Assembly: GCF_913773735.1 (NCBI RefSeq)
Contig: NZ_CAJYEB010000018.1
Location: 1 to 64,000, forward strand
Origin: an uncultured Massilia sp.
GTDB taxonomy: Bacteria > Pseudomonadota > Gammaproteobacteria > Burkholderiales > Burkholderiaceae_D
Length of the DNA stretch: 64,000 nt
Direction: 5' to 3'
Shown here in pieces: positions 22,149 to 31,922 of the stretch; positions within the stretch are counted from its first letter, which is position 1, and each line of letters begins with the position of its first letter. Under the pieces are notes generated by a model that saw only the letters and a list, made by a program, of their open reading frames with translations, did no database searches and was not told where the DNA came from. Position numbers and translations under genes: made by a program.

Positions 22149-25139
22149 TCAGCGCTCGATGTAGGCCTGGCGCGCCGGTACCGCCAGCCGCACCGTCGTG
22201 CCGCGCCCCGGCTGGCTGTCGATGACCAGCAGCCCGTTCACGCGCTCGGCGCGCTCGCGCATGCCGGCCAGTCCCCAGTGCCCCGGGCGGGCGCCGCCGC
22301 GCGCCACCTCGGCGGGCAGGCCGCAGCCGTCGTCGGCGACCGAGACCGTCAGGGCGCGCTTGCCGTAGCCCAGCGCCACCCGGACCGTGCGCGCGCCGGC
22401 ATGGGTGGCGGCATTGCGCAGCGCCTCGCGCGCGATGTGCGCGACCTCGTCCTCGACGGCATCGTGCAGCGGCCGCTGCTCCCCGATCACGCGCAGCACG
22501 AACTCGGTGCCGGGCGCGGTCTCGCGCTGCTGCTGCAGGCAGCGCGCCAGCGCCTCGCCGAGTTCGACGGCGTCGTCCCCGCGCAGTTCGGCCAGATGGC
22601 TGCGCCCCTCCACCAGCGCGTCGCTGGCATGCGCGCGGATGGTCTCGATCTCGCTGCGCGCGCCGGTGTCGGTCAAGCGCGCGGCGACGGCGTCGAGGCG
22701 CATCAGCACCGCCTGCAGCGACTGCAGGAAGGAGTCGTGCAGGGCCCGCGCGATGCGTTCGCGCTCGGCGGTCTTGACGCGCAGGCGCTCGGCCAGGCGC
22801 GCGGTCAGGTAACGCACGCGGTAGCGGTACAGCGCCGCCGCCAGGCCCGCCAGCACAACGGCCAGCAGCGCGTGGAACCATGGCGACTGCAGCATGGTGG
22901 GCGCGACCCGCAGCGCCAGCGTCGCCTCGCCGGTGCCGGCCACGCCGTCCTCGTTGTAGGCGCGCACGCGGAAGCGGTAGTCGCCCGGCGGCACCTGCGT
23001 GTACTCGGCCGCGCGGCGCGCCCCGGCGTCCTGCCAGTCGCTGTCGAAGCCGTCCAGGCGGTATTCGAAGCGCACCTTTTCCGGCATGCGCAGCGCCGGC
23101 GCCGTGAAGGCGATGCCGAAACGCGCGGTGCCGGGCGCGATGGCGACCGTGCCGGCCGGCGCCAGCATGCCGGCCGGCGTCTGCACCCCTTCCACCTGCG
23201 GCGTCGGCGCGACGCCGTTGCGGCGGGGCGCGGCGCTGTCGAGCGTGGCCACGCCCTCGGTGCCGATGAACCACAGCAGGCGGCCGTCGCCGCTGGTCGC
23301 CGTGGGCTGGCCGCTCTCGACCAGCGCACGGCCCGGGTAGCCGTCGCCCGCGCCGAACCGTTCGTAGCGCAACGGCGCATCCGGCTGCGCGAGCGCGCGG
23401 CGCCAGTCGTCGGCGCGCACGTGCAGGACGCCGGCGGCGCCGTTCAGCCAACGGTCGCCGTCGGGCGTGGCGACCAGGCCCGAGATGCCGCGCAAGGCAT
23501 CCGGATCGGCCGTGCGCAACAGGCGCACGTGGCCGTCGCGCAGCACCCCCAGGCCATCGTCGCCGCCCACCACCACGTCGGCGCCGGGGAAGATGCCGGT
23601 GATCCAGCCCACCGCCCGCGCGTCGAGATGCGCGCGCTTGCCGTTGTCCCAGAACACGAGTTCGCCGCCGGCGCGCGCCTGCCACATCTGGCCGGGCGCG
23701 CCGGGCACCAGGAGGTAGACCTTGTCGGTGAGGTTGAATTCGGTCCAGGACCGCCACCGCATCCCGTCCCAGCCGATCAGGCTGGTGTCCGCGGTCGCGG
23801 TCCAGATCATCTTGCCGTCGTCGAGCAGCACGAAGGGCTTGCGGTCGCGCGGCTTGCCGTCCGCCCCCGGCGGCATCGCGATGACGGTGCGGCTGCCGTC
23901 CGCCTCCTGGCGCCAGATGGCGCGGCTGCCCGCGACCAGGATGCCGCCGTCGCGCGCCCGGGCGACGATGCGCGCGACCGGCCCGGGCACGGCGCGCGGC
24001 AGGCGGCCCGGCTGCAACTGCCACAGCCCGCCATCGTTGTCGGCGGCCCACAGGCGCCCCAGGCCGTCGGCGGCCATGCTGACGTTGACGCCGCCGGGCA
24101 GGCCGGCGTGCACCAGGCGCCCGGGGCGGAAGCGGTCCAGGCCGCGGTCGGTGGCGATCCAGACATTGCCTTCGCGGTCTTCGAGGATGTGGCGCGCCTC
24201 GGCGCCGGACAGCGCCGGCGCGCCGCCCGGGGCAGCCTCGAAGGCCGCCGGCGCATCCGGCCCCGCCGCGCCGGCCACGGCCCTGCCCAGGCACAGGGAT
24301 TGTCCCGGGCAGCGCAGCTTCCACAGCGTGCCGGCGCCATCGAACAGTCCCGCGAAACGCGAACCGGACGGATTGGCGCGCGCCGGCCGCGCGTTCGGCC
24401 CCTGCGGCGCCGACAGCCGCACGGCGCCGGTGCCGTTCTTGGCCAGCGCCCACATGCTGCCGTCGGGCGCCAGCACCAGGCTGCCGGTGCGGCGCGTGAC
24501 GATGTCGAAGCGCTTGCGCAGCGGATCGTAGCGCTTGACGCCGGCATCGGACGCCGCCCACAGGCGCCCCTGCGCGTCGACCGCGAGGCTGCTCAGGCCC
24601 GGCCCGTCCCAGGACGGGTCGCGGTCCACCGCTTCCCATGCCTGCCCCGTGCGGCGGTAGATCGCGTTGCCGACCGCCCACAGCACGCCGTCGCCATCCA
24701 CCGCCAGCGCATTCACGGTGCCGATGGCCGGACCGTCGGAGCCGGACAGTTCCTCGACGCGGCCGTCGGGGTGCAGTACCGAGACGCCGCCGCCGAAGAT
24801 GGCGACGATCAGTTCGCCGCCCGGCGCCGCCGTCATGTCGTAGGTGCGCACGCGGCCCAGCGCACCGGGCGCGCGCACGAAGCGGATGCCGTCGAACCGG
24901 TACAGCCCATGGCTGGTCGACAGCCACAGCCAGCCGTCCGGCGTCTGCGCCATGCCGAGGATGTCGGCCGGCAGCCCGTTCTCGGCCGTCCACTGGCTGT
25001 GCTGGTAGCCGGCCAGCCGGGTCTGCGCCGGCCATGCCAGCTCGGCGCCGGTCGCGCCGGCGCATGCGAAGACGACGAGAACGCAGGCAGTGGCGAATGC
25101 GCGCAGGCGCGCCGCCCGGTGGCGCCGGATCATGTGCAT
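22149..25139 (-). CDS. Sensor histidine kinase with two-component regulator propeller
   Basis: The 996-residue protein has a signal/anchor (FATACVLVVFACAGATG) and a large periplasmic beta-propeller (about 40-640) of Reg_prop-type blades such as GLPADILGMAQTPDGWLWLS. A Y_Y_Y domain follows (about 680-745; YRFRVRAYNEDG). One transmembrane helix (about 755-772), a HisKA_3 dimerisation domain with phosphoacceptor ALHDSFLQS (H801) and a HATPase domain with N-box REALRNAATHA, DDGCGL and GHWGLAGM complete it. This is the NarL/LuxR-partnered kinase type, but no response regulator is adjacent, so it is an orphan here. The start at 25139 has AGGG at good spacing. The ligand is unknown; related proteins often sense polysaccharide breakdown products. 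Confidence 0.9.
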   Translation of the reverse strand: MHMIRRHRAARLRAFATACVLVVFACAGATGAELAWPAQTRLAGYQHSQWTAENGLPADILGMAQTPDGWLWLSTSHGLYRFDGIRFVRAPGALGRVRTYDMTAAPGGELIVAIFGGGVSVLHPDGRVEELSGSDGPAIGTVNALAVDGDGVLWAVGNAIYRRTGQAWEAVDRDPSWDGPGLSSLAVDAQGRLWAASDAGVKRYDPLRKRFDIVTRRTGSLVLAPDGSMWALAKNGTGAVRLSAPQGPNARPARANPSGSRFAGLFDGAGTLWKLRCPGQSLCLGRAVAGAAGPDAPAAFEAAPGGAPALSGAEARHILEDREGNVWIATDRGLDRFRPGRLVHAGLPGGVNVSMAADGLGRLWAADNDGGLWQLQPGRLPRAVPGPVARIVARARDGGILVAGSRAIWRQEADGSRTVIAMPPGADGKPRDRKPFVLLDDGKMIWTATADTSLIGWDGMRWRSWTEFNLTDKVYLLVPGAPGQMWQARAGGELVFWDNGKRAHLDARAVGWITGIFPGADVVVGGDDGLGVLRDGHVRLLRTADPDALRGISGLVATPDGDRWLNGAAGVLHVRADDWRRALAQPDAPLRYERFGAGDGYPGRALVESGQPTATSGDGRLLWFIGTEGVATLDSAAPRRNGVAPTPQVEGVQTPAGMLAPAGTVAIAPGTARFGIAFTAPALRMPEKVRFEYRLDGFDSDWQDAGARRAAEYTQVPPGDYRFRVRAYNEDGVAGTGEATLALRVAPTMLQSPWFHALLAVVLAGLAAALYRYRVRYLTARLAERLRVKTAERERIARALHDSFLQSLQAVLMRLDAVAARLTDTGARSEIETIRAHASDALVEGRSHLAELRGDDAVELGEALARCLQQQRETAPGTEFVLRVIGEQRPLHDAVEDEVAHIAREALRNAATHAGARTVRVALGYGKRALTVSVADDGCGLPAEVARGGARPGHWGLAGMRERAERVNGLLVIDSQPGRGTTVRLAVPARQAYIER

Positions 25140-25240
25140 GGATCATCCCTGTTGTGGTGGCGACAGCTTACCGAATCCGGCTGCGTTGCGGCAACGGTAT
25201 CGGGGTTTTCCAGGGGAATGGAGGCATGGATGGGCGCACC

Positions 25241-25274
25241 AAATAAAAAAGGGCATCGATTACCGATGCCCTTT
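25241..25274 (-). terminator. Intrinsic terminator after tRNA-Asn copies 4 and 3
   Basis: An 11-bp perfect stem (AAAGGGCATCG with its complement, five-base loop) is followed leftward by a T-rich run (CCCTTTTTTATTT). It lies ten bases after tRNA copy 3. None lies between copies 4 and 3, so these may share a transcript. Confidence 0.92.
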
Positions 25275-25283
25275 CTCGAATTC

Positions 25284-25359
25284 TGGCTCCCCGACCTGGA
25301 CTCGAACCAGGGACCTGCGGATTAACAGTCCGTCGCTCTACCGACTGAGCTATCAGGGA
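25284..25359 (-). tRNA. tRNA-Asn(GUU), copy 3
   Basis: The 76-nt sequence is identical to the other copies. A TATAAT lies upstream at 25383-25378, so it may have its own promoter, or it may be read through from copy 4, which lies 90 bases upstream. The downstream flank shares GAATTC with copy 1. Confidence 0.98.
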
Positions 25360-25449
25360 ATTGTGCTGCGTGTTGCTATTATAACCGCCCCGTCGCGGCT
25401 TGCACAGGCGATCTTGCCAATCGTGCATGCCGCGCCAAGGCCGAATACT

Positions 25450-25525
25450 TGGCTCCCCGACCTGGACTCGAACCAGGGACCTGCGGATTAACAGTCCGTC
25501 GCTCTACCGACTGAGCTATCAGGGA
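25450..25525 (-). tRNA. tRNA-Asn(GUU), copy 4
   Basis: The 76-nt sequence is identical to the other copies. It lies 48 bases after the tyrB stop on the same strand. No clear independent promoter is seen; a TAAAAT overlaps the tyrB stop region. It could be processed from a tyrB read-through transcript or co-transcribed with copy 3. Confidence 0.98.
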
Positions 25526-25573
25526 ATTGCTCTCGATCCAGCGCTTGCGCGCCGAATCGGAAGAGCCAGGATT

Positions 25574-26785
25574 TTAGAGAACTTTTGCGATGGCGTCAAC
25601 GACGCGATCGATGTTCTTCGAGTTCAGCGCGGCAACGCAGATGCGGCCGGTGTCCACGGCGTAGATCGATTCGGCGCGCAGCGCCTCGACCTGTTCCTTG
25701 GTCAGGCCCGAGTACGAGAACATGCCGACCTGCTCGCGCACGAACTCGAAATCCTTGCCCGGCGCCTTTTCGGCCAGCTTTTTCACCAGTTCGTCGCGCA
25801 TCTGCTTGATGCGCACGCGCATGCCGGCTAGTTCGTCTTCCCAGGTCTGGCGCAGTGCCGGGGTCGACAGCACGGTGGCGACGACCTTGCCGCCGTGGGT
25901 CGGCGGGTTCGAGTAGTTGGTGCGCACGATGCGCTTGAGCTGCGACAGCAGGCGCGCCGCTTCCTCGGCCGACGCGGCCACCACCGACAGCGCGCCGACG
26001 CGTTCGCCGTACAGCGAGAACGACTTCGAGAACGAGTTCGACACCAGCAGCGGACCCCCCGCATCGACGAAGCGGCGCACGACGGCGCCGTCTTCCGCGA
26101 TGCCCGAACCGAAGCCCTGGTAGGCCATGTCCAGGAACGGGATCAGGCCGCCGGCCTTCACCGCCTCGATCACCTGGCCCCACTGCGCGGGCGTCAGGTC
26201 GGCGCCGGTCGGGTTGTGGCAGCAGGCGTGCAGCACGACGATGGCGCCGGCCGGCATCGCCTGCAGCGCGGCCAGCATGCCGTCGAAGTTCACGCCGTGG
26301 GTCGCCGGATCGTAGTAGGCGTAGTTGTTCACGGTGAAGCCGGCGCTTTCGAACAGCGCGCGGTGGTTTTCCCAGCTCGGGTCGCTGATGTAGACGCTCG
26401 AGTCCGGCGAGAAACGCTTGAGGAAGTCGGCGCCGATCTTCAGCGCGCCGGTGCCGCCCAGGGCCTGCACGGTGACCGCACGTTTCTCTTGAATTACGGC
26501 GCTGTCGGCACCAAATACCAGTTCCTGCACAGCCTTGTCGTACGCACCCAGGCCCTCGATCGGCAGGTAGGTGCGCGGGGCCGGTTGCTCCATCAACATC
26601 GCTTCCGCTTTGCGTACGCAATCCAGCAGCGGCACTTTCCCGTTGTCATCGTAGTACACGCCCACGCCCAGGTTGATCTTGGCGGGATTGGTGTCTGCAT
26701 TGAAAGCTTCGGTGATGCCCAGGATGGGGTCGCGCGGGGCCATGGCGATGGCGCCGAAGATGCTGGCAGGAGCTGTGGAATTCAT
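25574..26785 (-). CDS. tyrB: Aromatic-amino-acid / aspartate aminotransferase (PLP, class I)
   Basis: The 403-residue PLP aminotransferase of the AspC/TyrB subfamily transfers amino groups between aspartate or aromatic amino acids and 2-oxoglutarate. Visible are NLGVGVYYDDNGKVP, ACCHNPTGADLT, LDMAYQGFGSG, and the Schiff-base lysine in SNSFSKSFSLYGERVG, which also keeps the phosphate-binding Arg. Length is normal. The ATG at 26785 gives the family N-terminus but has only weak Shine-Dalgarno. It diverges from uvrB and is followed by two tRNA-Asn genes. The sequence does not decide strictly between TyrB and AspC specificity. Confidence 0.93.
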   Translation of the reverse strand: MNSTAPASIFGAIAMAPRDPILGITEAFNADTNPAKINLGVGVYYDDNGKVPLLDCVRKAEAMLMEQPAPRTYLPIEGLGAYDKAVQELVFGADSAVIQEKRAVTVQALGGTGALKIGADFLKRFSPDSSVYISDPSWENHRALFESAGFTVNNYAYYDPATHGVNFDGMLAALQAMPAGAIVVLHACCHNPTGADLTPAQWGQVIEAVKAGGLIPFLDMAYQGFGSGIAEDGAVVRRFVDAGGPLLVSNSFSKSFSLYGERVGALSVVAASAEEAARLLSQLKRIVRTNYSNPPTHGGKVVATVLSTPALRQTWEDELAGMRVRIKQMRDELVKKLAEKAPGKDFEFVREQVGMFSYSGLTKEQVEALRAESIYAVDTGRICVAALNSKNIDRVVDAIAKVL

Positions 26786-26892
26786 CGTGATAAACTTGGT
26801 TTGTCGGCTGGGTTCGCAGCGGTTGTATAGACAGCGGCCAGGCGTTCTGGCAGGCCGCAGGCGGATTCTCATTCTAGCAAAGGTCTGATCCC

Positions 26893-28992
<2,100 letters not shown>

Positions 28993-29026
28993 TGCCCGGG
29001 CAAGGAACCGTCTTCGACAGACCGGC

Positions 29027-29046
29027 GTCCCCGCGCGGGCGGGGAC
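29027..29046. repeat. GC hairpin between convergent uvrB and HAF-repeat gene
   Basis: GTCCCCGC and its exact complement GCGGGGAC flank a four-base loop 35 bases after uvrB. There is no T-tract, so this is a REP-like or Rho-assisted stop rather than a clear intrinsic terminator. Confidence 0.4.
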
Positions 29047-29053
29047 GACGTTC

Positions 29054-30223
29054 CTATGCCGACGATGCGGCAGCCCTCCCGCGCCTGCGCGCCAGCGCCA
29101 CGACGCCCAGGCCGATCCCCGCCATGGCCCAGCTGCCCGGCTCCGGCACCTGCGACACCAGGTCGAGCCGCACCGCGTAGCACAACTCCCCCTTGCACGC
29201 CGTGCCGGCGATCTGCGCGACGTCGTTGATCGCCTGCGCGTCGCGGATCGTCCAGCCGGCGGCGGGGTCGATCAGCGCGTTCAGGTCGACCATCGCGCCA
29301 TCCTCGTAGAGAAAGCCGTGCAGGCCCCCGTCCGTGACGGCGCTGCCGACGATCTGGCCCAGGTTGTTGATGTCGTAGGCCATGCTGTCGGCGTCGGCCG
29401 CCAGCGAGCCGAGGTTCTGCAGGACCCCGTCGGCGTACAGCAGGGCCCGGCGCGGATACAGGTTGCCGCCGATGTTCTCGATGGTGCCGGAACCGACGAC
29501 GTGGCCGGCGTCGTTGATCGAATAGCCGTAGGCCCATGGACCGGCGAACCCGCCCAGGTCGCTCAGCACCCCGTCCTGGTAGAGGATCACGTTGGTCGGC
29601 CAGTTGCCGCCGCGCGCCCACTCGGCGGCGCCGGTGATGGCGCCGGTGTCGTTGATCGCATAGCCGTAGCTGCCGGCCTCCTCGATCAGCGTGCCGGCAT
29701 CCGTGTAGACGCCCCCCGCGTAGCTGTACGCGTGGGAATAGGCGAAGCCGTCGGCCCCCGCCACGCCGAACGACCCGGTGATGGTGCCGCTGTTGTTGAT
29801 GCCGTAGGCGCTGAAGCTGCCGTCCAGCCGGTTCAGGCTGCCGCCCTCGTAGAGGAAACCGTTGCCGCGGCCGCTGTCCGCGCTCCAGATCGAGCCGACC
29901 ACCTGCCCGTGGTCGTTCACGTGGCGCGCGGCCGACGCCGCGCCCTCCCCGGTATCGAGGTCGCGCAGCGTGCCGTCCGCGTACACGAAGGCATGGGAGG
30001 TGTCGCCCGCCGCGAGCTGGCCGACGACGACGCCGTGGAGGTTGACGTCGTAGGCGACGCTGCCGATGCCGCCGACGACCGTCACCGCATAGCGCGGCGG
30101 CGCGACGAGGGGATCGGCCCGGGCGGTGGCCACGGCGGCAGGAAGCAGGACCGGTGCCAGGAGCACTGGCAGCAATTTCCTTGGATGAATGAACTTACTG
30201 ATCTCAATATTGAGCTCAAGCAC
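29054..30223 (-). CDS. HAF-repeat protein with PEP-CTERM sorting signal
   Basis: The protein of about 389 residues is exported and built from repeated HAF-type units with the recurring pattern AYDINNxGQIVGS then GFLYEDGxxxDL; roughly seven copies are visible. It ends in a PEP-CTERM signal: VPEPGSWAMAGIGLGVVALA followed by arginines, which exosortase systems recognise for surface delivery. The signal peptide is LLPVLLAPVLLPAAVATARAD. I chose a GTG start at 30223 because GAGGAG lies six bases upstream. Exosortase genes are not in the window. Its function is unknown; such proteins are linked to exopolysaccharide or biofilm matrix in Oxalobacteraceae. Confidence 0.82.
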   Translation of the reverse strand: MLELNIEISKFIHPRKLLPVLLAPVLLPAAVATARADPLVAPPRYAVTVVGGIGSVAYDVNLHGVVVGQLAAGDTSHAFVYADGTLRDLDTGEGAASAARHVNDHGQVVGSIWSADSGRGNGFLYEGGSLNRLDGSFSAYGINNSGTITGSFGVAGADGFAYSHAYSYAGGVYTDAGTLIEEAGSYGYAINDTGAITGAAEWARGGNWPTNVILYQDGVLSDLGGFAGPWAYGYSINDAGHVVGSGTIENIGGNLYPRRALLYADGVLQNLGSLAADADSMAYDINNLGQIVGSAVTDGGLHGFLYEDGAMVDLNALIDPAAGWTIRDAQAINDVAQIAGTACKGELCYAVRLDLVSQVPEPGSWAMAGIGLGVVALARRRGRAAASSA

Positions 30224-30387
30224 GGTGTTCTCCTCGAAGTGATCAAGATGCCTCACCTCCCACCATACGGGCTTGCCGGGGCGGCGATTCTGCGCCAGCG
30301 CAGCCGGCGTGGTGCGTACGCGCGGCCCCGTGCAGGCGCGCAGCAGTCGTGCTAGTGTCGAGCCAACCACCACCGAAGGAGACCACG

Positions 30388-30876
30388 ATGCCCCCTCGCC
30401 TCGCCTGCGCCGCGCTCGCGGCCCTGAACCTGCTCGCCGCGCCGGCCTTCGCCGCCGACGAGATCACCTATCTGCAGAACGCCCTGGACGGCCGCGGCCG
30501 CTGCCTGGCCAGCGCCCACGGCGCCGTCGCGATGGCGGCGTGCGACCAGTCGCCGGCCCAGCAATGGGTCCTGACGCCGGGCGCGCTGCCCGGCTACGTG
30601 ACGTTCCACACGGTGGCCGACGGCGCCGGCACGTGCCTGGAAGCCCAGCCGGCCGATGGCAAGAACGTGCTGCACATGGTCGCCTGCGGCAAGGCCGACG
30701 CCCAGCAGTGGTACGTCGCGCGCCAGGGCTACGTGCCGCGCCGCATGCACCTGACCAACCGCGCGGCCGGTTCCACCCGCTGCCTGGAGGCGCAGCAGGC
30801 CGGCATCAAGCTGACGCCGTGCGGCCGGAAGCAGCCGGGACACCAGTGGCGCAGCGAGTCCACGCCCACGATGTGA
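30388..30876 (+). CDS. Small secreted ricin-type (beta-trefoil) lectin-like protein
   Basis: The 162-residue protein has a signal peptide (ALAALNLLAAPAFAAD) and then a single beta-trefoil with three QxW-type signatures: AQQWVL, AQQWYV and HQWRS. Each follows a Cys-containing segment (GRCLAS, TCLEAQ, RCLEAQ), as in RICIN domains. These usually bind sugars. It stands alone: convergent with two FKBP genes and divergent from the HAF-repeat gene. AAGGAG lies five to ten bases before the ATG. No catalytic domain is attached, which is unusual for this domain and suggests a free lectin, adhesin or inhibitor. Confidence 0.7.
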   Translation: MPPRLACAALAALNLLAAPAFAADEITYLQNALDGRGRCLASAHGAVAMAACDQSPAQQWVLTPGALPGYVTFHTVADGAGTCLEAQPADGKNVLHMVACGKADAQQWYVARQGYVPRRMHLTNRAAGSTRCLEAQQAGIKLTPCGRKQPGHQWRSESTPTM

Positions 30877-30900
30877 GGCCGCGCCGGGCGGCGGCGCTGC

Positions 30901-31356
30901 TCACTCGACCTCGAGCAGCTCGATCTCGAACACCAGGTTGGCCCCCGGCGGAATCGGCCCCGCCCCTTCCTTGCCGTAGCCCATGGCCGCCGGCACGACC
31001 AGCGTGCGCTTGCCGCCCACGCGCATGCCCGCCACGCCCTCGTCCCAGGCCTGGTAGACCTTGCCGCCGCCGATGCGAAACGGATACGGCATGCGTTGGT
31101 GGGAACTGTCGAACTGCTGGCCGCGCATCCCGGGCGCCTTCGGGTCGTACATCCAGCCCGTGAAGTGCACGGTGACGCGGTCGCCGACGCCGGCCTGCTT
31201 GCCGGTGCCGACCACGGTATCGATCTTCCGGAAGACGATGGCCGAGGTGTCGGCGACGAGCGGCGGCGGCGGCGGCGCTTCCTTGCGGCGCTCGCAGCCG
31301 GCCAGCGCGCCCACGAGCGCAACACCCACGATACAGGCGCTGATCGCGGACTTCAT
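30901..31356 (-). CDS. Lipoprotein FKBP-type peptidyl-prolyl isomerase, copy A
   Basis: The 151-residue lipoprotein has a lipobox LAGC (Cys21) after a short signal. An FKBP domain follows (about 45-150) with FTGW, FDSSHQ, the G-W/A-x-EGVAGM core, GGKRTLVVPAAMGYG and IPPGANLVFEIELLEVE. FKBPs catalyse proline cis-trans isomerisation and assist folding; the lipobox puts this one in the periplasm, anchored to a membrane. It lies two bases after a close paralogue, so the pair arose by tandem duplication and is co-transcribed. The conserved Trp of the active-site floor appears as AWDEG, consistent with function. Confidence 0.9.
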   Translation of the reverse strand: MKSAISACIVGVALVGALAGCERRKEAPPPPPLVADTSAIVFRKIDTVVGTGKQAGVGDRVTVHFTGWMYDPKAPGMRGQQFDSSHQRMPYPFRIGGGKVYQAWDEGVAGMRVGGKRTLVVPAAMGYGKEGAGPIPPGANLVFEIELLEVE

Positions 31357-31358
31357 GC

Positions 31359-31826
31359 TCAGTTCACGTCGAGCAGTTCGACGTCGAAGATCAGGTTGGC
31401 CTTCGGCGGGATCGGGCCGATGCCGTCGTCGCCGTAGCCCAGCGCGGCCGGGATGACCAGCGTGCGCTTGCCGCCGACCTTCATGCCGTCCACGCCCTGG
31501 TCCCAGCCCTTGATGACCTGGCCGCCGCCGAGCAGGAAGGTGAAGGGTTCGCGGCCGACCGAGCTGTCGAACTTGGCGCCCTTCTGCCCCGGTTCGTTGG
31601 GCGCGAACAGCCAGCCGGTGTAGTTCACGGTGACCTTCATGCCCGGGCCGGCGACCTTGCCCGTGCCTTCGACGGTGTCGATCTTCCTGAATTCCTGGAC
31701 GGAGGTGTCGGCGGCCACGGCCGGGGTGGCCGGCGTGGCCGGGGCCGCCGTCTTCTGGCGGTCGCAGGCGGACAGGGACAGGACCAGCGCCAGGCCCAGC
31801 GCGCCTGCGGTAAGCATCGATTTCAT
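31359..31826 (-). CDS. Lipoprotein FKBP-type peptidyl-prolyl isomerase, copy B
   Basis: The 155-residue lipoprotein has lipobox LSAC and an Ala/Pro/Thr linker, then an FKBP domain with [56 protein letters not shown] and [16 protein letters not shown]. The active-site pattern (VIKGW) is closer to consensus than in copy A. It is the first gene of the pair; GAAG precedes the ATG at 31826. The role is periplasmic folding assistance; clients are unknown. The neighbouring cytochrome c and Tat-exported oxidoreductase genes may be chance neighbours. Confidence 0.92.
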   Translation of the reverse strand: MKSMLTAGALGLALVLSLSACDRQKTAAPATPATPAVAADTSVQEFRKIDTVEGTGKVAGPGMKVTVNYTGWLFAPNEPGQKGAKFDSSVGREPFTFLLGGGQVIKGWDQGVDGMKVGGKRTLVIPAALGYGDDGIGPIPPKANLIFDVELLDVN

Positions 31827-31922
31827 GGATTTCTTCGGGATGGTGGACAAGTCCAGCAGTATTCCCGACTGCGCGCCATTGCACAAGGGCGCCTGGCGTG
31901 CATCCTTCCCGCCGCGCGCGCC

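Noticed and set aside
19268..25525. Integrative element bounded by tRNA-Asn copies
   Set aside because: No integrase, excisionase or phage gene lies between the copies, and the tRNA copies are complete rather than 3' fragments typical of attachment duplicates.
26786..26892. LexA (SOS) box before uvrB
   Set aside because: The nearest sequence, TTGTATAGACAG, is too short and lacks the CTG-N10-CAG spacing.
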